DNA of 9,371 bases from an uncultured Oscillospiraceae bacterium (lineage in GTDB: Bacteria; Bacillota; Clostridia; Oscillospirales; Oscillospiraceae). Location: positions 1 through 9,371 of the forward strand of contig CAJUKT010000108.1 of NCBI GenBank assembly GCA_910587255.1, given 5' to 3'. Of this stretch, positions 1-5,698 are shown piece by piece. How positions within the stretch are numbered: the stretch's first letter is position 1; every line of letters begins with the position of its first letter. Below the pieces are notes generated by a model that did no database searches, was not told the DNA's origin, and was given only the letters and a program-made list of their open reading frames with translations. Position numbers and translations under genes: made by a program.

Positions 1-2
1 AA

Positions 3-150
3 GCCCTGATTTATCAGCTTGTTTCAGGCTTGACGGACGAAAACGGCAAGTATAATTATGCAAAGGCTGTACACCATTACCCGCCATTTTTCGACATATC
101 CTGTTCGGCGAAAAACTACAAAATCGCATCGGCGCTGACAGGTGTCGATG
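3..150 (+). other. possible fragment of a plus-strand coding region, unidentified
   Basis: From position 3 a plus-strand frame reads LVSGLTDENGKYNYAKAVHH, then YPPFFDISCSAKNYKIASAL, which is more protein-like than the minus-strand translation of the same bases. The frame stays open past the junction, but there it becomes a shadow of the minus-strand gene. The right limit is approximate. It may be the interior of a different gene joined to the element here. I do not recognise the product. Confidence 0.35.
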
Positions 151-266
151 AGGCCGCTGAGGTTTCTGGCGCAGGAGACGTTGGCCCGGTGGCTTTCCTT
201 CCACCTGTCCAGCTCACCCTCCCGCTTGGCCTCCTCCCGGGAATAGGGGTACAGCGCCTCAGCCAT
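24..266 (-). pseudogene. truncated DUF3849-like gene fused to unrelated sequence
   Basis: ATG 266 has GAGGTG seven bases upstream and overlaps the preceding gene by eight bases. The first ~35 residues (LYPYSREEAKREGELDRWKESHRANVSCAR) match the start of DUF3849 proteins as I recall them, a larger family found in mobile elements. After about residue 35-42 the sequence no longer fits the family. It becomes Cys- and Val-rich and hydrophobic, ending at a TGA at 24-26, and base composition drops. I read this as a gene cut by recombination, element boundary or contig chimera near 140-165. The remaining frame down to 24 is probably read-through of foreign sequence. Confidence 0.6.
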
Positions 267-753
267 GATGGACCACCTCGCCATCCAGCATCATCAGCTC
301 ATCCAGGCTGCCCGCGCACGCCCCTATGTCCTCCAGCATCCGCCGCACCGCCGGGGGGACGTCGGTGATATCGTGCCGCTGCCCGCCATCGGTGATATGG
401 GCCACGCCCTCGCGCACCTCCACATGGAGCTTGTATCCCTCCGGGATGCCCATCTCCGCCCGGATCTCCTCGGACAGCTCCGCCTCCGGCCCATACACCC
501 CCTCATAGGGGCACCCGTCCGGACAGCCCCGGCAGGGGCCGCAGGCGTCCTTCAGCTTCCCCAGGAGTTCCGCCGAAAGGCAGGTCAGGGCGTCGATGAC
601 GTGGACCGTCTGCAGCGCGGTCATATCGGCAGGAATGGCCACCAGCACGTCCCTCTCCACCCGGAGGCACAGGGCCTCACTGGGGTCGAAGCCGCAGATA
701 TCCACCGCCTCGCTGGGGAGCAGAAACTCCTTCTGCCGTTTATTGTTTCTCAT
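259..753 (-). CDS. AbrB/SpoVT-like N-terminal domain protein with Cys cluster
   Basis: A 164-residue protein from ATG 753 with GGAGG nine bases upstream, overlapping the end of the methyltransferase gene by 14 bases in another frame. Residues ~10-41 (FLLPSEAVDICGFDPSEALCLRVERDVLVAI) have the swapped-hairpin pattern of SpoVT/AbrB DNA-binding domains. Cys 71, 74, 77 and 81 (CGPCRGCPDGC) make a CxxCxxCx3C cluster suggestive of metal binding. The C-terminal half (~95-164) is acidic, with YDIT-like DITDVPPAVRRMLED. I recall this arrangement as recurrent in Clostridial mobile elements without known function. A role as a transcription regulator is possible but inferred only from the N-terminal fold. 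Confidence 0.72.
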   Translation of the reverse strand: MRNNKRQKEFLLPSEAVDICGFDPSEALCLRVERDVLVAIPADMTALQTVHVIDALTCLSAELLGKLKDACGPCRGCPDGCPYEGVYGPEAELSEEIRAEMGIPEGYKLHVEVREGVAHITDGGQRHDITDVPPAVRRMLEDIGACAGSLDELMMLDGEVVHHG

Positions 754-1729
754 GATCGTTTTCCTCCTCGTATTTGATGGGCTCGTGGATCAGCCTGTAC
801 ATCCCTCCGCCGTCCCTGTCCTCTCCGCGCTGGAACAGGTCCATCTGCCAGCCCCGGTCAACGCCCAGGACGCGGGGATCGTAGTTGGTCATCACCACCT
901 CCTCGTACTCGCTGCCCGCTGTCTGGGACATACTGTTGGGCCGCGTGGTGTGGAAGATGTAAAAGTCCCGGTACAAACCGCAGATGAAATCGCAGTAGTT
1001 GTAGGACACCATCACCAGCCCTTTGCACTTTGCCAGCGCGTCGTGGAGCCGGACGTGGTCGCTCTTGGGAAAGACCACCTCGTAACATTCGGCGTTGTAG
1101 TAGGGCGGGTCGCAGTAGAAAAAGGTGTCCTCCCGGTCGTACTGGGCGATAAGCTCCTCGAAGTCCTTGTTCTCCACCACCACGTCCTTCAGCCTCCGGG
1201 AGCACTCCCAGACGAGATAGAAGAACCGGCGCAGGTCGCAGGGGCGGCCCGCAAAGGAGTTGGCACCACTGCTGAAGCTGTACCGCACCAGCTTAAAGTA
1301 GTCCGCCGCCCGCCGCAGGTCGCCCCTGGGGGCCCGCTCCAGCATCAGGCGGCGGACCGCCTCCCCCTGGGGCGGTTCCAGCAGGACCTGGGTCAGCTCC
1401 AGCTCCTCCGCCAGATGATCGTCTGTGAACTCCTGCCGGGAGAAGAACCTGTAGAGCACGTTGAAGTCGTCCCGGGTGTTCAGGGGCAGGAAGCCCAGCT
1501 CCCGCATCAGGGCCATGGGCCGCTCCTTCACACAGAGGAACAGGTTAGCGAGGTTGCTGTTGTAATCGTTGTAGACCTCCATACAGCCCCGGCGCAGGGG
1601 ACGGCCCAGGGTGACGGTGCCGCTGCCGCCGAACACGTCCACGAACCGGGCGTAGCTGGCGGGGGCCAGACGGTCGATCAGCCACAGCAGTTTTCCTTTG
1701 CCGCCCACCCAGGGAATAAAACTTCTCAG
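740..1729 (-). CDS. D12-class N6-adenine DNA methyltransferase, CTG start
   Basis: Transfers a methyl group from S-adenosylmethionine to adenine N6 in DNA; the recognition site cannot be read here. From CTG 1729 the protein is 329 residues. FIPWVGGKGK (4-13) is the motif X region, corresponding to the usual 'KWAGGK', FVDVFGGSG (29-37) is SAM-binding motif I, EVYNDYNSNL (~51-60) follows, and DPPY (207-210) is the catalytic motif IV. The first ATG/GTG in frame (GTG 1708) would remove FIPW, which belongs to the conserved motif, and a stop TGA lies two codons before CTG. CTG overlaps the upstream TGA in a CTGA junction, with GGGGG nine bases upstream. The orphan enzyme, with no nuclease partner visible, likely protects element DNA from host restriction. 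Confidence 0.88.
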   Translation of the reverse strand: MRSFIPWVGGKGKLLWLIDRLAPASYARFVDVFGGSGTVTLGRPLRRGCMEVYNDYNSNLANLFLCVKERPMALMRELGFLPLNTRDDFNVLYRFFSRQEFTDDHLAEELELTQVLLEPPQGEAVRRLMLERAPRGDLRRAADYFKLVRYSFSSGANSFAGRPCDLRRFFYLVWECSRRLKDVVVENKDFEELIAQYDREDTFFYCDPPYYNAECYEVVFPKSDHVRLHDALAKCKGLVMVSYNYCDFICGLYRDFYIFHTTRPNSMSQTAGSEYEEVVMTNYDPRVLGVDRGWQMDLFQRGEDRDGGGMYRLIHEPIKYEEENDHEKQ

Positions 1730-2034
1730 GGATCACCACCCCCAGGACCGAACTTGTCCAGCGAGCCCTCCAGTCCGGCGATGGCTTTTTCCAGCCCACA
1801 GGCCGTCTGCCTGAGCTGCCGGATGGTGGTGTAGACCTCTCCCGCGGTCACAGCGTAGAAATAGCCGTCCCGACTGCTGGCAATTGGGACGCCCCGTTTC
1901 CGCAGCCGGTGGACCAGGCGGCGAAGCTCGTTGCCGCTGAGCTGGAGCGCCCGCTCCAGCTGGGCGCTTTTCTGGATGCGGCCCCGCCCGGGGCACACGG
2001 TCTTGAGGTATTCGAGCAGCAGTTCTTCTTTCAT
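1726..2034 (-). CDS. small winged-helix DNA-binding protein
   Basis: A 102-residue protein from ATG 2034, chosen for AGGAGG five bases upstream; the frame is open further upstream across the terminator, but that part is not protein-like. Residues ~24-48 (AQLERALQLSGNELRRLVHRLRKRG) form a helix-turn-helix and ~48-61 (GVPIASSRDGYFYA) a wing. Residues ~64-95 are helical (EVYTTIRQLRQTACGLEKAI), possibly for dimerisation. This arrangement recurs in prophages and conjugative elements of Clostridia, where such proteins are annotated only as hypothetical. It probably regulates or assists element gene expression or DNA processing. It is separated from the upstream operon by a terminator, and its stop overlaps the methyltransferase start (CTGA). 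Confidence 0.75.
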   Translation of the reverse strand: MKEELLLEYLKTVCPGRGRIQKSAQLERALQLSGNELRRLVHRLRKRGVPIASSRDGYFYAVTAGEVYTTIRQLRQTACGLEKAIAGLEGSLDKFGPGGGDP

Positions 2035-2039
2035 GACGT

Positions 2040-2045
2040 CCTCCT
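2040..2045 (-). promoter_or_regulatory. ribosome site partly inside a hairpin
   Basis: The minus strand reads AGGAGG five bases before ATG 2034. Its first three bases (2045-2043) lie in the 3' arm of the 11-bp hairpin at 2043-2072, so access by the ribosome may depend on RNA folding. Confidence 0.75.
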
Positions 2046-2128
2046 TTTTCGGGGGCGTTTTCCCGAAAAAGGGGTACATAGGACGCAAAAAAAGAGGGGC
2101 CGTTGTCCCCCATCGGGAAAACGGCCCC
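2043..2128 (-). promoter_or_regulatory. alternative-fold leader: terminator arm can re-pair downstream of the T tract
   Basis: Besides the terminator, the minus strand can form an 11-bp hairpin, CCTTTTTCGGG (2072-2062) with CCCGAAAAAGG (2053-2043), whose 3' arm includes the first two bases of the GGAGG ribosome site for the regulator gene starting at 2034. The 5' arm of the terminator (2128-2114) is complementary at 14 of 15 positions to 2065-2051, the 5' arm plus loop side of this second hairpin. The folds are mutually exclusive. In one, the terminator forms and the ribosome site is partly paired; in the other, both are opened. Complementarity is seen directly; a regulatory role is inference. 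Confidence 0.55.
2087..2128 (-). terminator. strong intrinsic terminator of the antirestriction operon
   Basis: On the minus strand GGGGCCGTT (2128-2120) pairs perfectly with AACGGCCCC (2104-2096). The stem continues after one mismatch with four more pairs (TCCC/GGGA) around a five-base loop. It is followed by TC and then seven T (2093-2087). This is a classic Rho-independent terminator, placed 12 bases after the stop at 2141. It has no matching T tract on the plus strand, so it acts on minus-strand transcription. Confidence 0.85.
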
Positions 2129-2140
2129 AATATAATAGTT

Positions 2141-3178
2141 TTATTGTATCTCCATCCCAGGTTCCTCCTGGGACTGGGTGGGGGTGCTGTACTGATAGCA
2201 GAACTCTTTGGTGTTGCGGCGGATGAATCCCCAGCCGTCCGCCGTAGGCGTATAACCCTCCTGCTCCAGCAGGTGGGCCTTGTAGCCCGCCAGGTCAATG
2301 CCGCTGGCTCGGATCAGCTCCTCGGACACGCCCTTATCCATCAGGAGCGCCATGCCGGAAGCCTCCAGATCGGCGCGTTGCTCCCAATCGTAGCACTTGA
2401 GGTTCTGGGAGATGTCCAGCGCCAGTCTCAGGTCATGGCAGCCCTCCAGCGCCAGCGCGGCGGCATACCGATGCATGAAGCGCGGGGAGCCCTGGCCCTT
2501 TTCGTCCAACACAAAGCCCAACTGGACACCATCGTAGATCAAGTCCGCCACGTTGCCGCTGTACTGCGCCATAAGGTCCCCCGCTTCAGACAGGACGCAC
2601 TGGGCGTCCACCAGGGCGCACTCATTCCAGCGTTTCACCCGCAGCTCCCGCAGGGCCAGCGCCTCCTCTGTGGAGCTTTCGTCGCCGTACTCATCCAGCC
2701 CCGGCAGCCGCAGCCACACCCCCTCGGGCACAGCGGGGGAGGCAATCTTCAGCTTGACGCTCCACCCATCGTCGGCGGGCAGGGCCATGCCGGGCCGGTA
2801 CACCGGCTCGGGGAGCGTATCCGGGTACTGAACGTAACAGCTCCCGATGAACAGGCCGGGACGTTTGTCCTCATACTGCCGCCCCACCGCTTCCAGGTCC
2901 GCGAAGGGCAGGGCGTCCATCGGCATCCTGGTGTCGTTGAGCAGATAGAGCCTGCCCAGCGCCTCATAGCTGCCTGCGTCCAGGAGCACTCGGTACTCGT
3001 CCAGGGACTGGAGCTGGTTGATGGCCTGCGCGGCATCCTCGGGCGGGTCGGCCTGGGCCGCAGCGGCCAAGGTGATGCCCTCCCGGACGCTCAGGGTTCC
3101 CAGCCGCATCCGGATCCAGTCCTGCTCCCGCTCCTCGCCGGGGAGCTGGGCCAGGTAGCCAAACTCATTCAATTTCAC
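2141..3178 (-). CDS. ArdA-like repeat protein, last gene before the terminator
   Basis: A 345-residue protein starting at GTG 3178, overlapping the preceding TGA (GTGA) with GGAG five bases upstream. The N-terminus (KLNEFGYLAQLPGEE) enters in the middle of an ArdA-like module, corresponding to the LNALAQRF/LDYLARRM helix of its neighbours, followed by AINQLQSLDEYRVL. A more complete module runs from residue ~140 (WSVKLKIASPAVPEGVWLRLP) through ALDISQNLKCYDW to DLAGYKAHLLEQEGY near residue ~310, and the protein closes with GWGFIRRNTKEFCYQY. It looks more diverged than the other three paralogues. The antirestriction role is inferred from repeat similarity and context. Its TAA lies only 12 bases before the terminator stem, so a ribosome stopping here could influence that fold. 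Confidence 0.72.
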   Translation of the reverse strand: MKLNEFGYLAQLPGEEREQDWIRMRLGTLSVREGITLAAAAQADPPEDAAQAINQLQSLDEYRVLLDAGSYEALGRLYLLNDTRMPMDALPFADLEAVGRQYEDKRPGLFIGSCYVQYPDTLPEPVYRPGMALPADDGWSVKLKIASPAVPEGVWLRLPGLDEYGDESSTEEALALRELRVKRWNECALVDAQCVLSEAGDLMAQYSGNVADLIYDGVQLGFVLDEKGQGSPRFMHRYAAALALEGCHDLRLALDISQNLKCYDWEQRADLEASGMALLMDKGVSEELIRASGIDLAGYKAHLLEQEGYTPTADGWGFIRRNTKEFCYQYSTPTQSQEEPGMEIQ

Positions 3179-4281
3179 ACCATCTCCATTCCATCGCTCG
3201 AGTGCTCATGCTCCATGTCCTGCATGGGCTGGCCATTGGAGCACTCGACCAGCCCGTAGGGGGTGAGTGCTCCGCCGTCCTGCTCCACCACCGCTTCCCC
3301 ATATCGGTGCAGGTCTAAATATTGGGCGATAAGCTCCGCGTCGTCATCCGACAGCATGGTTTTCAGACACTCCATGGCCGCGTCCTCCGGCTCCAGAAGT
3401 TTGGGGGAGAGGGTGTACTGATCCAGCTCATCCGCCAGGGACAGGGCCTGGATCATGTCGTCACAGCGAGCGGTTGCCAGAAGCGCCTTGTACTTGGTCA
3501 TCTCGCCGTCCGCCTCTATCTCCGCCATGCGGCGGGCCAGGTAATCCAGGGTACTCAAATTTCCGGCCAGGCCGTTGAGGGAGGGGGCGGCGCAGTCCAC
3601 GCACTGGGCGGGGCCATCTGCCAGGGTTTCGCCCAGCGACGCGGGAAGCTCCACCCGGCTGCCGTCCGGCAGCTCCGCCAGCATGGCATAGTCCGGCTTT
3701 TTCGGCGTCAGGTCCAGGGCCTTATACACCTGCTTCAGATCCTCTTTCCGCTGGACATAGCCAACCCGGGTGAACACGCCGCCCTCGGCCTCACGGAACT
3801 CCCGACCGAGCTTCGCGAAATCCAGCAGCTCGAACGCTTTGTCCGAAAGGTCCTCCGTCTCCGGGATAAACCCGTTTTCCGCGCAGAACCGGCCCAGTTG
3901 GGCGTCGGTCGCCACCCCTTCCACGAGGTGGCAGCAATCCGTGCTGTAGGCCAGGTCGATCAGTCGGGAGAGGGGGACGCGCTGGCCCATCGGCACACGC
4001 TCCATCGCCGCCAGCCCCTCGAAGATCGTTACCTCCGATTCCTTCAGTTCCGCGAACCGCTGAGCCAGAGCATTCAGTTCGGGCAGGGAGCCATCGTCCT
4101 GATCCAGATAACAGAATATATATCCAGCGTCATACGCGCTGAGAAGCTCCCATCTGGGCGCCTCGCCGGGCTCCAGCCGCAGCTTTTCCAGCGCGTCCAG
4201 AAGGACATAGGGCTCGGCGGGGAAGTTCAGCTGGACCCCGCCATTCTCGGATACCGCTTCTACCTCAAATACCTTACGCAA
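3175..4281 (-). CDS. ArdA-like antirestriction family protein
   Basis: The frame stays open upstream to 4704, but that extension is the shadow of the preceding gene. The start is TTG 4281, overlapping the upstream stop (TTGCGTAA), with GGGAGGG seven bases before it. The 368-residue product opens with FEVEAVSENGGVQLNFPAEPYVLLDALEKL, then LPELNALAQRF and LIDLAYSTDCCHLVEGVATDAQLGRFCAENGF, the pattern I associate with Clostridial ArdA-type proteins. A second module spans ~198-345 (MLAELPDGSRVELPASLGETL, NLSTLDYLARRM, ADELDQYTL). By hand count there are about 71 acidic and 31 basic residues, net about -40. ArdA proteins mimic bent B-form DNA and block type I restriction-modification complexes; that role is inferred here. 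It is paralogous to the proteins at 7309-8418 and 8418-9371. Confidence 0.8.
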   Translation of the reverse strand: MRKVFEVEAVSENGGVQLNFPAEPYVLLDALEKLRLEPGEAPRWELLSAYDAGYIFCYLDQDDGSLPELNALAQRFAELKESEVTIFEGLAAMERVPMGQRVPLSRLIDLAYSTDCCHLVEGVATDAQLGRFCAENGFIPETEDLSDKAFELLDFAKLGREFREAEGGVFTRVGYVQRKEDLKQVYKALDLTPKKPDYAMLAELPDGSRVELPASLGETLADGPAQCVDCAAPSLNGLAGNLSTLDYLARRMAEIEADGEMTKYKALLATARCDDMIQALSLADELDQYTLSPKLLEPEDAAMECLKTMLSDDDAELIAQYLDLHRYGEAVVEQDGGALTPYGLVECSNGQPMQDMEHEHSSDGMEMV

Positions 4282-5266
4282 GGTCCATCCCTCCCATCTG
4301 GGGCTGACCGGCGGTCTGTCCATAGGTTTTGGGATCAGCGCCGGGACAGCTCCAGCCGAACATGGAACCGGCCTCCATCGCTTTGCGCTGGGCCTCAGTG
4401 ACGCCCAGTGATCGATTCCTGTCCTCTGCGATCTCTTGGTTCCGGACTCGGTCGCTGGTGTTCCAGTCCGAGCGGTAATAGCCGCTCTCACCACGCTTGA
4501 TGCAGATGAGTTCGCCCGTGTCACGCAGGGTGGAGAAGCACATTTCCGGCAGGCCGTCCGCGAATTTAGGCCCGAACTGCTCCTGCTCCGTCTGGAGGCT
4601 CCAGCCCTCAGAATGCCACAGGTGGACGTACAGCTCCGAGCGATCGCCAACCTTGATCTCGCGCTGCTCGAAGCCCTCACCCCACCCGTCCGAAGCCTGC
4701 CCACCGACGTACTCTTTCAGAGTATCCAGTTCCTCTGCGGTGAGTTCACCCTGCACCTGGCACTTGGCCACACCCCAGAGCCTGCCCTCCCGCTCTTCCA
4801 GATCAAACACCACGGAGCGCACCTTGTCATTCACGGTATCATTTTCATGATACCAGTGCATAATGCCCCGTTCTTTTTCCTCTGGCATCCGTTCCCGCAT
4901 CAGCGCCGCCATGATTTGATCCTCATACTCCAGAAGTTCCCGCCCATTCAGCGTAATGCCATCCTCGTCCATGTTCCCGTAGTCATCCGGCTCATACAGA
5001 TCGGCGGTGAGCGGCATATAGAGCCTGAGCGTCTGGAGGGGCGGCGGCGACACCGAGAAGGAGTCCTGCCCGATGATCAGCGGCAGCGTTTCCCCCTTGT
5101 CCCAGGTCACACGGAAAACCCCGTCCTCACCGATGTGTTCCAACGTTCCCTTCGCACCCGGCTTGAGGGCGTCGGGGGCGCCCTCGCCCGGTTTCCGAAG
5201 CTTGATCCGGCTGCCCACGGGGTACTGTTCCCGTAGGAAGTCCAGCCATTCCTTGGAGATACTCAT
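4274..5266 (-). CDS. DUF4314-domain fusion protein
   Basis: A 330-residue protein starting at ATG 5266 (MSISKEWLDF) with AAAGGA eight bases upstream. An in-frame upstream ATG at 5326 lies inside the preceding ORF and is less likely. Three parts are visible. Residues ~5-72 (LREQYPVGSRIKL...KGTLEHIGEDGVFRVTWDKGE) match DUF4314, a small SH3-like domain common in Firmicute mobile elements. Residues ~80-229 (MHWYHENDTVNDKVRSVVF, GGQASDGWGEGFEQRE, ELYVHLW) are a conserved domain usually seen as its own gene. Residues ~240-317 (EMCFSTLRDTGELICIKRGE...GVTEAQRKAMEAGSMFGW) resemble another stand-alone element protein. Functions are unknown. Its stop overlaps the TTG start of the next gene. Domain calls are from memory; the modular layout is visible. 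Confidence 0.78.
   Translation of the reverse strand: MSISKEWLDFLREQYPVGSRIKLRKPGEGAPDALKPGAKGTLEHIGEDGVFRVTWDKGETLPLIIGQDSFSVSPPPLQTLRLYMPLTADLYEPDDYGNMDEDGITLNGRELLEYEDQIMAALMRERMPEEKERGIMHWYHENDTVNDKVRSVVFDLEEREGRLWGVAKCQVQGELTAEELDTLKEYVGGQASDGWGEGFEQREIKVGDRSELYVHLWHSEGWSLQTEQEQFGPKFADGLPEMCFSTLRDTGELICIKRGESGYYRSDWNTSDRVRNQEIAEDRNRSLGVTEAQRKAMEAGSMFGWSCPGADPKTYGQTAGQPQMGGMDLA
4289..4295 (-). promoter_or_regulatory. Shine-Dalgarno site deciding a TTG start
   Basis: The minus strand reads GGGAGGG, seven bases upstream of TTG 4281 and inside the last codons of the upstream gene. It supports TTG as the initiation codon and translational coupling across the overlap. Confidence 0.7.
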
Positions 5267-5270
5267 ACGA

Positions 5271-5411
5271 TCAATCCTTTCGTGTCTGTTTTTTGTGCCG
5301 GAGCTCTTTCCGGCTGGGCATGACAAAGCCCCGCCTCATAGAGTGAAGCGGGGCCCAACACTGCTTGCGCTGAAACAGATTCACCTGGTACTTCTGGCTT
5401 TTCCCGCCCAT
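5271..5411 (-). CDS. small basic ORF (46 aa) carrying a hairpin repeat
   Basis: ATG 5411 is preceded by a near-perfect AAGGAGGT six bases upstream, so I prefer it to the longer in-frame ATG at 5453, which has no comparable site. The 46-residue product is very basic, ending SRKELRHKKQTRKD. Its stop lies four bases before the next ATG, and its last codons contain the ribosome site (AAAGGA) of that gene, so the two are probably coupled. The central codons (WAPLHSMRRGFVMPSR) are the coding read-out of a GC-rich hairpin that occurs a second time at 6850-6895. This ORF may therefore be a real peptide, or mainly a translated leader whose purpose is to control hairpin folding. No known family was recognised. 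Confidence 0.55.
   Translation of the reverse strand: MGGKSQKYQVNLFQRKQCWAPLHSMRRGFVMPSRKELRHKKQTRKD
5311..5356 (-). repeat. hairpin repeat, copy 1
   Basis: 46 bp matching copy 2 at 38 of 46 positions. The stem is GCCCCGC/GCGGGGC (5354-5348 with 5334-5328) plus three inner pairs after a mismatch. The T tract is weaker (TTTGTC), so termination here is less likely. It lies within the 46-residue ORF. Confidence 0.7.
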
Positions 5412-5417
5412 GCTCTC

Positions 5418-5425
5418 ACCTCCTT
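5418..5425 (-). promoter_or_regulatory. Shine-Dalgarno site fixing the start of the 46-aa ORF
   Basis: The minus strand reads AAGGAGGT, six bases before ATG 5411. This is the closest match to the consensus ribosome site in the window. It decides between the 46-residue and the 60-residue reading of this small ORF. Confidence 0.8.
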
Positions 5426-5467
5426 CGCCGGTATTGGCGACAACATACCACAACCTCCCACCGAAAG

Positions 5468-5698
5468 CTACCCTGCAGAAGCAACAGACTTATCCCGTGC
5501 CATGATCCGGGCCACCTCGGTTCGGATACACACGTCCTTTCCTACGCTCCAGCAGATAAAGCCATGGCCGGGATAGGGACAGCCAGCGCACCGTTCACAG
5601 GGGCCGGTGAGGGCAGGCGGCGGCTCACGCTGGATGGTGGTCAGGCATTCGGACTCGTAGAATTGAACCATTCGGTTCTTCTTATACCTCACTCTCAC
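5468..5698 (-). CDS. small cysteine-rich protein, putative metal binder
   Basis: A 76-residue protein. I chose the GTG at 5698 because it overlaps the upstream TGA (GTGA) and has GGAG eight bases before it. An internal ATG at 5671 lacks a well-placed ribosome site. The protein has Cys at residues 18, 34, 37, 40, 49 and 57 and His at 45, giving CxxCxxC-x4-H-x3-C within GPCERCAGCPYPGHGFICW. Such spacing is typical of zinc-binding or iron-sulfur small proteins, but I cannot say which. The short basic N-terminus (RVRYKKNR) could contact nucleic acid. No family name is recognised. Its place inside the antirestriction operon suggests an accessory role there. Confidence 0.68.
   Translation of the reverse strand: MRVRYKKNRMVQFYESECLTTIQREPPPALTGPCERCAGCPYPGHGFICWSVGKDVCIRTEVARIMARDKSVASAG

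Noticed and set aside
596..1834. Plus-strand ORF of 412 codons
   Set aside because: It lies opposite the methyltransferase, whose catalytic and SAM motifs are intact. The plus-strand product is low in complexity and unsupported by a ribosome site.
2129..2173. Promoter before the terminator, with TATTAT as the -10 box
   Set aside because: The hexamer 17 bases upstream (CTGGGA) matches TTGACA at only three positions, and AT-rich spacers produce such -10 boxes easily.
2035..2298. Extension of the winged-helix protein upstream of ATG 2034
   Set aside because: It would run through the terminator and into the end of the preceding gene. AGGAGG sits correctly before ATG 2034 and the recognisable protein begins there.
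1931..3259. Long plus-strand ORF of 442 codons
   Set aside because: It is antisense to the ArdA-like gene and crosses the terminator and two gene ends. The translation has no family pattern. It results from GC-rich codon use on the opposite strand.
4282..4704. N-terminal extension of the 3175-4281 protein by 141 residues
   Set aside because: The extension is Arg/Ser-rich shadow sequence of the upstream gene. The family pattern begins at TTG 4281, which has its own ribosome site.
5297..5314. GCCGGA/TCCGGC hairpin as a terminator
   Set aside because: It has only six pairs and is followed on the minus strand by A rather than T. On the plus strand the T run is on the wrong side.
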